Origin: an uncultured Alphaproteobacteria bacterium
GTDB taxonomy: Bacteria > Pseudomonadota > Alphaproteobacteria > RF32 > CAG-239
Direction of reading: 5' to 3'
Length of the DNA stretch: 6,791 bases
NCBI GenBank assembly: GCA_900551585.1
Contig: URWU01000085.1
Span: 1 to 6,791 of the forward strand
Part shown: piece by piece, positions 1-6,744 of the stretch
Layout of the letters: every line of letters begins with the position of its first letter
Numbering within the stretch: the stretch's first letter is position 1
Notes under the pieces: generated by a model
What the model saw: the letters and a program-made list of their open reading frames with translations, nothing else
Databases searched by the model: none
Told to the model about the DNA's origin: nothing
Position numbers and translations under genes: made by a program

Positions 1-43
1 TGTAGCTCCGTCTCGTGGGCTCGGAGATGTGTATAAGAGACAG
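1..43. other. Nextera i7-side sequencing adapter (artefact)
   Basis: This is not genomic DNA. Positions 25-43 are the 19-base Tn5 mosaic end AGATGTGTATAAGAGACAG used in Nextera libraries. Positions 10-24 are the Read-2 side extension GTCTCGTGGGCTCGG. Positions 2-9 (GTAGCTCC) sit where the i7 index sits, and base 1 is the end of the P7 primer. The same 43 bases occur in reverse complement at 6745-6787. Genomic sequence therefore begins at 44. The in-frame TAA at 34-36 stops any read-through from the adapter into the first gene. Confidence 0.98.
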
Positions 44-411
44 GCATTGCCGAACCGGCGGAAAGCGGCCGCAAAAACCTCATGTCTGTCGGGCTCAGAG
101 ACATGGCCGTTGCCACTTCCGGCAATTATCATAATTTTTATTATCGGGACGGTAAAAAAATCTCTCATACCATTGACCCTCTGACAGGCTATCCGGCAGA
201 GCATAATCTTGTTTCGGCAACGGTTTTCAGCCCGAGCTGCATGGCTGCCGATGCTTATGCCACGGCTTTGATGTCCATGGGCGAAGAGAAAGGCCTTGTT
301 TTTGCTGATAAATATAATCTCGCCGCCATTTTGTTTGTCAAAGATAGTCAGGGCCGCATTGAGACCTTATATTCTAAACAGGCACAAATTTTACTCGGAG
401 TTCAATCATGA
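44..411 (+). CDS. apbE: ApbE, FAD:protein FMN transferase (C-terminal part; 5' end missing)
   Basis: ApbE-family enzymes split FAD and attach the FMN half through a phosphoester bond to a Thr or Ser of target proteins, including RnfD and RnfG. Only about the last 121 codons are present, roughly a third of a usual family member. The reading frame is open from the adapter junction (codons from 46), so the ATG at 82 is internal and not the start. Family signatures are visible: DMAVATSGNYHNFY (about 103-144), HTIDPLTGYP (166-195) and DAYATAL (250-270). The Asp and Thr of the last motif belong to the Mg2+ site in this family. The lipoprotein or signal region and the FAD-binding N-terminus lie outside the contig. 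The stop overlaps the rseC start in ATGA (408-411), so the two are translationally coupled. Its place at the head of an rnf operon fits a role in maturing the flavoproteins encoded downstream. Confidence 0.93.
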
Positions 412-821
412 AACAAATCACACATCCGGCTGTTGTCAGCAAAATCACCGATAATTCGGTTTTTGCCGAAGTCAAAGTCAAGTCGGCCTGCGGCAGCTGC
501 GCCATGAAAGGCGCCTGCGGTATCGGCGATTGCGCCAATAAAAAGGTTGAAATTCATACGGATAAAGCTCAAAACTATCACATCGGCGAAGAAATCACCG
601 TCACTCTGGCAGAAAATTATGGCTTTTTTGCCTTGTTTTACGGCTATATTTTGCCGCTGATTCTGGTACTTATCGTTTTATTCGGCTCTTTGGCCCTCGG
701 CTTTGGCGAAATCTCAAGTGGGATATATAGTATTATTGTCTTGATTCCATATTATTTTGGATTATCCTTGAGCAAGAAATATTTTTCAAAGAAGTTCCAT
801 TTTACAATTGCCGAAAAATAA
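408..821 (+). CDS. rseC: RseC/MucC-family membrane protein
   Basis: The product is a 137-residue RseC-family protein. A soluble N-terminal part carries a cysteine cluster (C28, C31, C37, C42, in CGSC-x5-C-x4-C), which may bind a metal or iron-sulfur centre. Two hydrophobic helices follow at about residues 72-98 and 103-121, ending in a Lys-rich tail. In E. coli, RseC works with the Rsx (Rnf) complex to keep SoxR reduced and also affects sigma-E. In anaerobes it commonly stands directly before rnfB, as here, and its role there is not settled. The start is supported by GGAG at 397-400, seven bases before the ATG, and by the 4-base overlap with apbE. No soxR gene is visible in the window. The family call is firm; the function in this organism is inferred from the neighbours. 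Confidence 0.88.
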   Translation: MKQITHPAVVSKITDNSVFAEVKVKSACGSCAMKGACGIGDCANKKVEIHTDKAQNYHIGEEITVTLAENYGFFALFYGYILPLILVLIVLFGSLALGFGEISSGIYSIIVLIPYYFGLSLSKKYFSKKFHFTIAEK

Positions 822-850
822 TCAAACTCAAAGCATTACCGGGATAATAA

Positions 851-857
851 AAGAGAG
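851..857 (+). promoter_or_regulatory. Ribosome binding site of rnfB
   Basis: AAGAGAG lies five bases before the ATG at 863. The ten bases AAGAGAGATT (851-860) recur exactly before rnfD at 3028-3037. It is a weak match to the usual AGGAGG. This start begins the protein with the expected membrane anchor. Confidence 0.55.
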
Positions 858-862
858 ATTTT

Positions 863-1714
863 ATGGATATTATAGTTTCAAATGTATTGGTTTTGGTAGG
901 AATAGCTCTGTTCGCCGCAATCATTCTGTATCTGGTTTCCCAAAAATTTAATGTTGAAGAAAATCCCAAAATCGGTGAAGTAGAGTCCGTTCTGCCCGGT
1001 GCCAACTGCGGTGCCTGCGGCAAAGCCGGCTGTCACAATTTTGCAGAAAGCTGCGTCAGGGCTGATGAAAACGGGTTCAAAAATCTTTACTGCCCGGTCG
1101 GCGGGGCTGAAGTCATGAAACGCGTCAGCGACATTTTGGGCTATGCCGCGGTTGAAAAAGAACCGACTGTAGCCGTTTTGAAATGTAACGGCACCTGCGA
1201 AAACGCTCCGACCAAAATTCATCTTGACGGGGTTTCAATCTGCCGCCTGGCTGCCAAAATCTCTGTCGGCCAAACCGGTTGCCCCAACGGCTGCCTGCGT
1301 TTGGGCGATTGTGTCAAAGTCTGCAAATTTGATGCTCTGCATATTGACGAACAAACCGGCCTGCCGGTTGTTGATGAAAACAAATGCACTTCCTGCGGCG
1401 CCTGCGTTAATATTTGCCCGCGCCATTTGTTTGAAATCCGCCCCAAGGGCAAAAACGGCCAGCGTGTTTACGTTGCCTGCAGCAACACTCAAAAAGGCGC
1501 TGTAGCCCGCAAAAACTGCAAAGCAGCCTGCATCGGCTGCATGAAATGCACCAAAGTCTGCCCTGCCGTCAAAGTTGAAAATAATCTTTCTTATATTCCG
1601 TCCGAGGTTTCTGCTGCCGAATTTGGCGCAGAACTGGTCAAAGCCTGCCCGACAGGCGCCATTATTATGACCGAGCCTCACACCAGCGACAAAGAGGTCA
1701 AGAATGACGAGTAA
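863..1714 (+). CDS. rnfB: Rnf complex subunit RnfB (iron-sulfur, ferredoxin-type)
   Basis: RnfB is the ferredoxin-facing iron-sulfur subunit of the Rnf complex, anchored in the cytoplasmic membrane and exposed to the cytoplasm. The 283-residue product starts with one hydrophobic helix (about 3-26). It then has the Rnf/NqrF-type [4Fe-4S] domain GANCGACGKAGC with C49, C52, C57 and C77. Further cysteine groups are C140/C144/C150/C154, C175/C178/C181/C185-Pro and C223/C226/C229/C233-Pro, with C262-Pro near the end; the last two full groups are classic ferredoxin motifs. There are 23 cysteines in all. This is the long RnfB form typical of anaerobes; E. coli RsxB has about 190 residues. I cannot assign which cysteines share a cluster. 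The gene lies 41 bases after rseC and overlaps rnfC by 11 bases. Confidence 0.96.
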   Translation: MDIIVSNVLVLVGIALFAAIILYLVSQKFNVEENPKIGEVESVLPGANCGACGKAGCHNFAESCVRADENGFKNLYCPVGGAEVMKRVSDILGYAAVEKEPTVAVLKCNGTCENAPTKIHLDGVSICRLAAKISVGQTGCPNGCLRLGDCVKVCKFDALHIDEQTGLPVVDENKCTSCGACVNICPRHLFEIRPKGKNGQRVYVACSNTQKGAVARKNCKAACIGCMKCTKVCPAVKVENNLSYIPSEVSAAEFGAELVKACPTGAIIMTEPHTSDKEVKNDE

Positions 1715-3029
1715 AAAAACTTTTCCTATCGGCGGCATCCACCCCGATAAGCACAAAATTACCACAGATAAACCGATAATTGACGCAGGACTGCCGGAAA
1801 TTGTTTATATTCCGGTTAAACAGCATATTGGTTCTCCGGCCAAAATCATTGTTCAAAAAGGCGACAAAGTCAAAGTCGGCACTCTGTTGGCAGATGCCGA
1901 CGGTATTGTTTCGGCCGATGTTTTTTCTTCTGTTTCCGGAGAAGTTATCAAGGTTGAAGAAGTCGAGGGCGAATTCGGCTATCTGGAAAGCATGATTACG
2001 ATTAAGGTCGAGGGCGACGAATTTGAACCTTCAATTGACCGTAGTCCGGACTTGGTAAAAGAAATTGCTTTTGAACCGCAGGAAATTGTCGAGAAAATCC
2101 GTTCAGCCGGTATTGTTGGTATGGGCGGCGCCGGATATCCGACCCCGATTAAAACGGCTGTCCCCGGCGATAAAAAGGTTGATACCTTAATCTTAAACGG
2201 TATTGAATGCGAGCCCTGGCTCACCGCCGATGACCGTCTGATGGTCGAAAAAGCCGAAGAAATTATTGTCGGCGCCAAAATCATCAACAAAGTCTTGGGT
2301 ATCCAAAACGCAATTATTGCTATTGATGAAAACAAACCGCGCGCAATTGAGGTTTTGACCAAACTGACCAAAACTTATATCGGCGTCAATGTTCAGGTCT
2401 GCAAAACCAAATATCCGCAAGGCGGCGAAAAACAGCTGATTAAAGCCATTACCGGACGCGAAGTTCCGAGCGGCAAACTGCCGATAGACGTTGGCTGCAT
2501 TGTTCAGAATGTCGGCACCGTTTTTGCAATTTATGAAGCTGTTCAGAAAAACAAACCCTTATTCGAGCGTATTGTTACCGTCAGCGGCGATGAATGCCAA
2601 AATCCGCAGAATTTCCGCGTCAGAGTAGGGACTCCGGCCTCTTTCCTGATTGAGAAATGCGGCGGCATTAATGAAAACACCGCACAAGTGATTTTCGGCG
2701 GCCCGATGATGGGCACCTCAGCCGTCAATATTAATGCGCCGATTACCAAACTCACCTCCGGCATTTTGCTGCTGTCAGACAAAATCAGCCATAAACCCAT
2801 GGAAACAGACTGCATTCGCTGCGGCAAATGCGTCGATGTCTGCCCGGTCGGCCTGCGTCCGTTCCTGATAGCCCAGTACACACGCAATAATATGATAGAC
2901 GAGCTCAAAGACATCAATGTTTTAGACTGCATTGAATGCGGCTCCTGCGCTTATACCTGTCCGGCACATGTTCCTTTGCTCGATTATTGCAAAATCGGCA
3001 AAATGGAAGTGAAAAAAACTAAAAAATAA
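1704..3029 (+). CDS. rnfC: Rnf complex subunit RnfC (NADH/FMN and 2x[4Fe-4S] subunit)
   Basis: RnfC is the peripheral cytoplasmic subunit where NAD+ is reduced or NADH oxidised. It resembles the NADH-dehydrogenase 51-kDa fold fused to a ferredoxin-like part. The 441-residue product has the RnfC N-terminal domain, then the Gly-rich nucleotide/flavin motif GMGGAGYPT (139-147) and NGIECEPWLTADDRLM (about 165-180). Two [4Fe-4S] motifs follow: C370/C373/C376/C380-Pro and C409/C412/C415/C419-Pro. It ends soon after the second motif in a Lys-rich tail and lacks the long repetitive C-terminal extension of E. coli RsxC (about 740 residues). The start is set by AAAGAGG at 1691-1697, six bases before the ATG, which places the first 11 bases inside the end of rnfB. 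The overlap implies coupled translation. Confidence 0.97.
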   Translation: MTSKKTFPIGGIHPDKHKITTDKPIIDAGLPEIVYIPVKQHIGSPAKIIVQKGDKVKVGTLLADADGIVSADVFSSVSGEVIKVEEVEGEFGYLESMITIKVEGDEFEPSIDRSPDLVKEIAFEPQEIVEKIRSAGIVGMGGAGYPTPIKTAVPGDKKVDTLILNGIECEPWLTADDRLMVEKAEEIIVGAKIINKVLGIQNAIIAIDENKPRAIEVLTKLTKTYIGVNVQVCKTKYPQGGEKQLIKAITGREVPSGKLPIDVGCIVQNVGTVFAIYEAVQKNKPLFERIVTVSGDECQNPQNFRVRVGTPASFLIEKCGGINENTAQVIFGGPMMGTSAVNINAPITKLTSGILLLSDKISHKPMETDCIRCGKCVDVCPVGLRPFLIAQYTRNNMIDELKDINVLDCIECGSCAYTCPAHVPLLDYCKIGKMEVKKTKK

Positions 3030-3034
3030 GAGAG
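3028..3034 (+). promoter_or_regulatory. Ribosome binding site that fixes the rnfD start at 3042
   Basis: AAGAGAG overlaps the last two bases of the rnfC stop codon and ends seven bases before the ATG at 3042. An in-frame TTG at 3036 would leave only one base of spacing, so the ATG is the better start. The ten-base run AAGAGAGATT is shared with the rnfB leader. Confidence 0.6.
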
Positions 3035-3041
3035 ATTGACT

Positions 3042-4043
3042 ATGCTTAAAATTTCTACCGCGCCTCACGAAAGCACAACAACCGATACGCAAACCCTCAT
3101 GCGCGATGTGGTCATTGCCCTGATTCCGGCGGCTCTTGTTGCTGTTTTCTGCTTTGGTATCGGCGCTCTCAAAGTGATTCTGACTTCGGTTGCAGGCTGT
3201 GTCATGTGGGAATATCTGGTGGTTCACTACCTGTTCAAAAAACCGTCGACCATCAACAATTTTTCAGCCATCATCACCGGTCTGCTGTTGGCTTTCAACC
3301 TGCCGTCGACCATGCCGACATGGATGATTTTAATCGGCGCTTTCATGGCAATTGTTGTTGCCAAAATGGCTTTCGGCGGTTTGGGCAAAAACCTTTTCAA
3401 TCCTGCTTTGGTCGGCCGCGTCTTCCTGTTTATCTCTTTTCCTGTACAAATGACCATGTGGGCCAAACCAAACTGGCGCGACTTTTTAAATACCGATGTC
3501 CAGACCGGCGCCACCACCTTGGGCATTTTGAAACATATTGACGCATCAACTTCGGCCACATCATTAACCCGCGGCAGTTCCGCTCTGGCAGAAGTTCCTG
3601 ATTATTGGCAGATGTTTGTCGGTTACACCGGCGGCTCTTTGGGTGAAATTTCCGCTTTGGCTTTGCTGCTCGGCTTGGCTTATATGCTTTATCGCAAAGT
3701 CATCACTTGGCATATTCCTTTTTATTATCTCGGAACTGTCTTTTTATTCACCGGCATCATGTGGCTCATCACCAAAGATGTCCGCTATGAGCCGATTACT
3801 CATCTGTTGTCCGGCGGCTTAATGCTGGGCGCAATCTTCATGGCCACCGACTATGTCACATCGCCGATGTCGCAAAAAGGCAAAGTCATCTTTGCTGTCG
3901 GCTGCGGGCTGCTGACTGTTATTATCCGTCTCTACAGCGCTTATCCCGAAGGCGTTTCCTTTGCCATTCTGATTATGAATGCTTTTGTTCCGCTGATTGA
4001 TAAATATTATTATCCGCGGGTATTCGGAAGCGGGAGAAAATAG
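3042..4043 (+). CDS. rnfD: Rnf complex subunit RnfD (membrane flavoprotein)
   Basis: RnfD is an integral membrane subunit of the NqrB/RnfD family that carries a covalently bound FMN and forms part of the ion-translocating core. With the ATG at 3042 the product has 333 residues and is strongly hydrophobic, with many predicted membrane helices. Family motifs are TGLLLAFNLPSTMPTW (79-94) and GGLGKNLFNPALVGR (112-126). The flavinylation motif D-x-x-T-G-A-T lies at 152-158, so T158 is the expected FMN site and ApbE the enzyme that would modify it. The C-terminus ends YYYPRVFGSGRK, close to the usual family ending. It is 12 bases after rnfC and 2 bases before rnfG. An upstream TTG (3036) would add two residues but sits too close to the ribosome binding site. 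Confidence 0.96.
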   Translation: MLKISTAPHESTTTDTQTLMRDVVIALIPAALVAVFCFGIGALKVILTSVAGCVMWEYLVVHYLFKKPSTINNFSAIITGLLLAFNLPSTMPTWMILIGAFMAIVVAKMAFGGLGKNLFNPALVGRVFLFISFPVQMTMWAKPNWRDFLNTDVQTGATTLGILKHIDASTSATSLTRGSSALAEVPDYWQMFVGYTGGSLGEISALALLLGLAYMLYRKVITWHIPFYYLGTVFLFTGIMWLITKDVRYEPITHLLSGGLMLGAIFMATDYVTSPMSQKGKVIFAVGCGLLTVIIRLYSAYPEGVSFAILIMNAFVPLIDKYYYPRVFGSGRK

Positions 4044-4045
4044 CC

Positions 4046-4642
4046 ATGAAAAAAACACAACCTATTAAATCCAGCCTTTCCAACATGATTATTGTTTTGG
4101 TTCTGGTTGCCGGCTTGTCTGCTTTGATTCTCGGTGCCGTCTACAAACTGACCGAAGGGCCGATTCAAAAAGCCAAAGATAACCGCGAGCTTGAAGCAAT
4201 CAAAGAAGTTGTCTACGGCGATTTCAGCAATAACCCTTTTGCAGAACGCCATTTGATTCCGACAGCGGACGGCAAGGGCAAAGTTGAGCTCTTTCCGGCG
4301 CGCAATGCCGAAGGAAACATCACTTCCGTTGCTATCAAAACTTACAGCAACAACGGTTTTGGCGGGAAAATCGAACTGATGGTCGGCTATTTTGTTGACG
4401 GAACGGTCAATAAATATAAAGTCATCGATTATAAAGAAACCCCGGGTCTCGGTACCAAAGTTTCCGAGCCGAAGTTCAGCGATCAGTTCAGCGGCATCAA
4501 CCCCGGAAAACATGTTTTCAAAGTCAAACAAGACGGCGGCGACATTGATGCCGTCACGGCGGCAACAATCAGCTCCCGTGCGGTGATTGACGCCATTCAG
4601 CGCGGTTATGACGCTTTTAACAAATTAAGTACAGGTAACTAA
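4046..4642 (+). CDS. rnfG: Rnf complex subunit RnfG (covalent FMN protein)
   Basis: RnfG is a membrane-anchored subunit with an FMN-binding domain, related to NqrC, whose flavin domain faces the periplasm or outer side. The 198-residue product has a short basic N-terminus, one hydrophobic helix (about 13-34) and a soluble domain. ETPGLG (131-136) is conserved in the family. The flavinylation site reads D168-A-V-T-A-A-T174-I-S-S, making T174 the likely FMN attachment residue. The position usually given as Gly in the S/T-G-A-T consensus is Ala here. GGGAG at 4032-4036 lies nine bases before the ATG, inside the end of rnfD. Spacing is two bases to the genes on both sides. The product should be a substrate of the ApbE encoded at the head of the operon. 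Confidence 0.95.
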   Translation: MKKTQPIKSSLSNMIIVLVLVAGLSALILGAVYKLTEGPIQKAKDNRELEAIKEVVYGDFSNNPFAERHLIPTADGKGKVELFPARNAEGNITSVAIKTYSNNGFGGKIELMVGYFVDGTVNKYKVIDYKETPGLGTKVSEPKFSDQFSGINPGKHVFKVKQDGGDIDAVTAATISSRAVIDAIQRGYDAFNKLSTGN

Positions 4643-4644
4643 TC

Positions 4645-5244
4645 ATGGATAAAACCAGTTATGAAAATTTGACCCGCGGCATATTCAAAGAGAACCCGAC
4701 CTTTGTCATGCTGCTCGGTATGTGTCCGACTTTGGGCGTAACCACTTCGGCCACTAACGGTCTCGGTATGGGGCTGGCAACCTTATTCGTTCTCATTTTA
4801 TCAAACTGCGCCATTGCCGCAGTTAAAAATGTGATTACCGACAAGGTGCGCATTCCGTGCTTTATTGTCATTGCCGCCACTTTTGTCACGGTCGTCGACT
4901 TGTCAATGGCCGCTTATCTGCCGACCCTGCATGCCAAACTCGGTATTTTTATTCCGTTAATTGTCGTCAACTGCCTGATTTTAGGGCGTGCCGAAGCTTT
5001 TGCTTCCAAAAACAGCGTTTATCAGTCTTTGCTTGATGCCGTCGGCATGGGACTGGGCTTCACAATGGCGCTGACCTTGCTGGGCATTATCCGCGAGATT
5101 TTAGGCTCAGGCTCTGTCTTTGGCTGGAGCTTTGTCGGCGAAGGGGCTGAAACTTTGCTCTTGTTCATCATGCCTCCCGGAGCTTTCCTTGCTTTAGCCG
5201 GACTGATTATGACGGTTAACCGCCTGAGAGGAGCTGCCAAATGA
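4645..5244 (+). CDS. rnfE: Rnf complex subunit RnfE (membrane core)
   Basis: RnfE is one of two homologous integral membrane subunits, with RnfA, that form the core of the complex; it is related to NqrD. The 199-residue product is hydrophobic throughout, consistent with the usual six helices. It has the family motif LGMCPTLGVTTSATNGLGMG from about residue 24 and VNCLILGRAEAFAS from about 108. C27 and C110 match the cysteines which, with their partners in RnfA, hold a [2Fe-2S] cluster inside the membrane in Rnf and Nqr structures. The start has CAGGT at 4632-4636, eight bases upstream. The gene begins 2 bases after rnfG and its stop overlaps the rnfA start in ATGA. Confidence 0.96.
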   Translation: MDKTSYENLTRGIFKENPTFVMLLGMCPTLGVTTSATNGLGMGLATLFVLILSNCAIAAVKNVITDKVRIPCFIVIAATFVTVVDLSMAAYLPTLHAKLGIFIPLIVVNCLILGRAEAFASKNSVYQSLLDAVGMGLGFTMALTLLGIIREILGSGSVFGWSFVGEGAETLLLFIMPPGAFLALAGLIMTVNRLRGAAK

Positions 5245-5816
5245 GTTATATCATGATTTTTATCACCGCTATCTTTGTCAACAACATTGTTTTAGCACAA
5301 TTTTTAGGCATTTGTCCTTTCCTCGGCGTCTCTAAAAAGATTTCCACATCAGCCGGTATGGGCGGAGCTGTCATGTTCGTTATGGTCATGTCAACAATTG
5401 CCACTTATCTCATTTATCATACCTTGCTGCTGCCCAACAATCTGACATTTATGGTCACTTTGGTCTTTATTTTGGTTATTGCCGCTTTAGTACAAATGGT
5501 GGAAATCATCTTAAAGAAAGTATCTCCGGCTTTGTATCAGGCTCTGGGTATCTTTTTGCCGCTCATTACCACCAACTGCACCGTTTTGGGCGTTGCTATT
5601 TTAACCATTCAAAAAGACTTGGATTTATCTCATGCCGTCTGCTTTGCTCTGGCCAATTCTATGGGCTTTACTCTGGCAATCGTCTTGTTTGCCGGCCTCA
5701 GAGAGCGTCTGGCTTTGACCAAGCTGCCGGAGGCGGTTAAAGGTGCACCGATTGCGCTGCTGACAGCCGGATTGTTATCTATGGCTTTCATGGGCTTTGC
5801 CGGTATAGGCAATTAA
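5241..5816 (+). CDS. rnfA: Rnf complex subunit RnfA (membrane core)
   Basis: RnfA is the partner of RnfE in the membrane core, related to NqrE. The 191-residue length is normal for the family, and the hydrophobic pattern fits six helices. Motifs include FVNNIVLAQFLGICPFLGVS (12-31) and LITTNCTVLGVA (about 107-118). C25 and C113 are the counterparts of RnfE C27 and C110 for the shared intramembrane [2Fe-2S] site. A good ribosome binding site, AGGAG at 5228-5232, lies eight bases before the ATG, and the 4-base overlap with rnfE indicates coupling. This is the last gene of the operon; a hairpin terminator begins 20 bases after the stop. Confidence 0.97.
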   Translation: MSYIMIFITAIFVNNIVLAQFLGICPFLGVSKKISTSAGMGGAVMFVMVMSTIATYLIYHTLLLPNNLTFMVTLVFILVIAALVQMVEIILKKVSPALYQALGIFLPLITTNCTVLGVAILTIQKDLDLSHAVCFALANSMGFTLAIVLFAGLRERLALTKLPEAVKGAPIALLTAGLLSMAFMGFAGIGN

Positions 5817-5836
5817 AGAGAAACATTTAAAAATCA

Positions 5837-5868
5837 AAAAGGTTTGAGTTGTGAAACTCAAACCTTTT
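5837..5868. terminator. Bidirectional intrinsic terminator between convergent genes
   Basis: The left arm AAAAGGTTTGAGTT (5837-5850) pairs perfectly with AACTCAAACCTTTT (5855-5868), giving a 14-bp stem closed by a four-base loop GTGA. As RNA from the plus strand the loop is a GNRA-type tetraloop. On the plus strand it is followed by CTTTTTCTT (5869-5877), which gives the U-run for the rnf transcript. On the minus strand the sequence after the stem reads TGATTTTT, so it can also stop the convergent gene ending at 5881. It occupies most of the 64-base gap between the two stop codons. Confidence 0.9.
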
Positions 5869-5880
5869 CTTTTTCTTAGA

Positions 5881-6744
5881 TTAAAAATCCCACTTATTAA
5901 AAATGGTCGTGACCGATACAAAGAACGAATTTGCTGGAGCAGGGAAGATATCATCATATTTCTTGTCAAAGATGAAATCTTTTTGCCCGTTCTTTATAAG
6001 CTCTCGAATAAGCTTTTTATTAGAACTCCGTTCCAGAGCTTTTTCGGCACTGAGGCGGCAGTCGTCTCGAAAGATGTATAAATCATTTTCCGGAGAATAT
6101 TTGACTGACCCGTCCGGACGATAGTTCACAGCGCAAACCTTTACAAAAGAATAGTCAATCAGATTATTCTTAAACTCGGTTATAATCGTGTGAAAACCGC
6201 GGTCTTCCTCACCATAGAAAGTAACTCTGCCATTTCCGAGCGCAAACTCCTTGGCATCAAACAGCAGGAAAGTATCCATTCTTTGCTTTTCTTCGTCAGC
6301 AAGCAAATCCAGATGAAACTGATTATAAATAATCGGCCCCTTCAAGATGTTCTCAATAACCTGCTCGTCAAGAATCAAAACCGAACTGTTGTCATCTTCT
6401 TCACATTGGATTGTTTTGTGCTTCGCGGAATAGATAAAACATTTTCCCTGATATCTTTTCCTGTCATATAAAAAATCTTCAGGAATAACGATCCGTTTAT
6501 CAGCCTTGGCCTTTATCAATGCCTCCTGATAATTCAATGCTTTTGCGAAATAAATTCTGCGAAGGCCATGCTTTTTGATTGGAATCCTCTCACAACCGTC
6601 ATGATAAACATTGATAATTGCAATTCTTTCAATCATAAACGCTTTCAACTGCTGCAATGCTTTCACGGCTCGTTTGACATTAGTTGTTGTAATAGAACCC
6701 TGATGACCGCTGACTTTTAAAAGTGTCAGACTAAATAATAATTC
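5881..6744 (-). CDS. Unrecognised protein, N-terminus truncated by contig edge
   Basis: An open frame of 287 codons plus stop runs from the adapter junction to 5881 on the minus strand. I do not recognise a family. The visible product starts ELLFSLTLLKVSGHQGS and has a basic, helix-prone first part (about residues 20-100). An acidic patch, CEEDDNSS, begins at 114. The rest is a mixed charged and aromatic region ending FFVSVTTIFNKWDF. I see no signal peptide, membrane helix or catalytic motif; cysteines are sparse (for example C51, C102, C114). It looks cytoplasmic. The frame continues into the adapter, where GTG at 6759-6757 gives an apparent start followed by YKRQ; those codons are artificial. 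An internal ATG at 6636 would give 251 residues but has no clear ribosome binding site, and the frame is open before it, so a start outside the contig is more likely. It converges on the rnf operon and is not part of it. Confidence 0.7.
   Translation of the reverse strand, partial: ELLFSLTLLKVSGHQGSITTTNVKRAVKALQQLKAFMIERIAIINVYHDGCERIPIKKHGLRRIYFAKALNYQEALIKAKADKRIVIPEDFLYDRKRYQGKCFIYSAKHKTIQCEEDDNSSVLILDEQVIENILKGPIIYNQFHLDLLADEEKQRMDTFLLFDAKEFALGNGRVTFYGEEDRGFHTIITEFKNNLIDYSFVKVCAVNYRPDGSVKYSPENDLYIFRDDCRLSAEKALERSSNKKLIRELIKNGQKDFIFDKKYDDIFPAPANSFFVSVTTIFNKWDF

Noticed and set aside
82..411. A complete 109-residue gene starting at ATG 82
   Set aside because: The frame is open upstream to the adapter junction and the protein is clearly the C-terminal part of ApbE, so this ATG is internal.
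822..862. Internal promoter in the 41-base gap before rnfB (GATAAT at 843-848 resembles a -10 box)
   Set aside because: I see no convincing -35 element at the right distance, and the gap is short and AT-rich; not enough to call.
1235..1765. Long minus-strand open frames opposite rnfB and rnfC, including a 176-codon frame
   Set aside because: They lie antisense to well-recognised iron-sulfur genes, have no recognisable domains or ribosome sites, and are shadows of the real coding strand.
3036..3041. TTG start for rnfD
   Set aside because: It lies one base from the ribosome binding site; ATG at 3042 has seven bases of spacing and fits better.
6190..6471. Plus-strand 93-codon frame opposite the unknown gene
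   Set aside because: The minus-strand frame is much longer, spans the region without interruption and ends at a proper terminator; the plus frame has no ribosome site I can see.
44..6744. CRISPR array, tRNA, rRNA or riboswitch
   Set aside because: I found no regularly spaced repeats, no tRNA-like cloverleaf and no known riboswitch core; nearly all of the sequence is coding and the longest gap is 64 bases.
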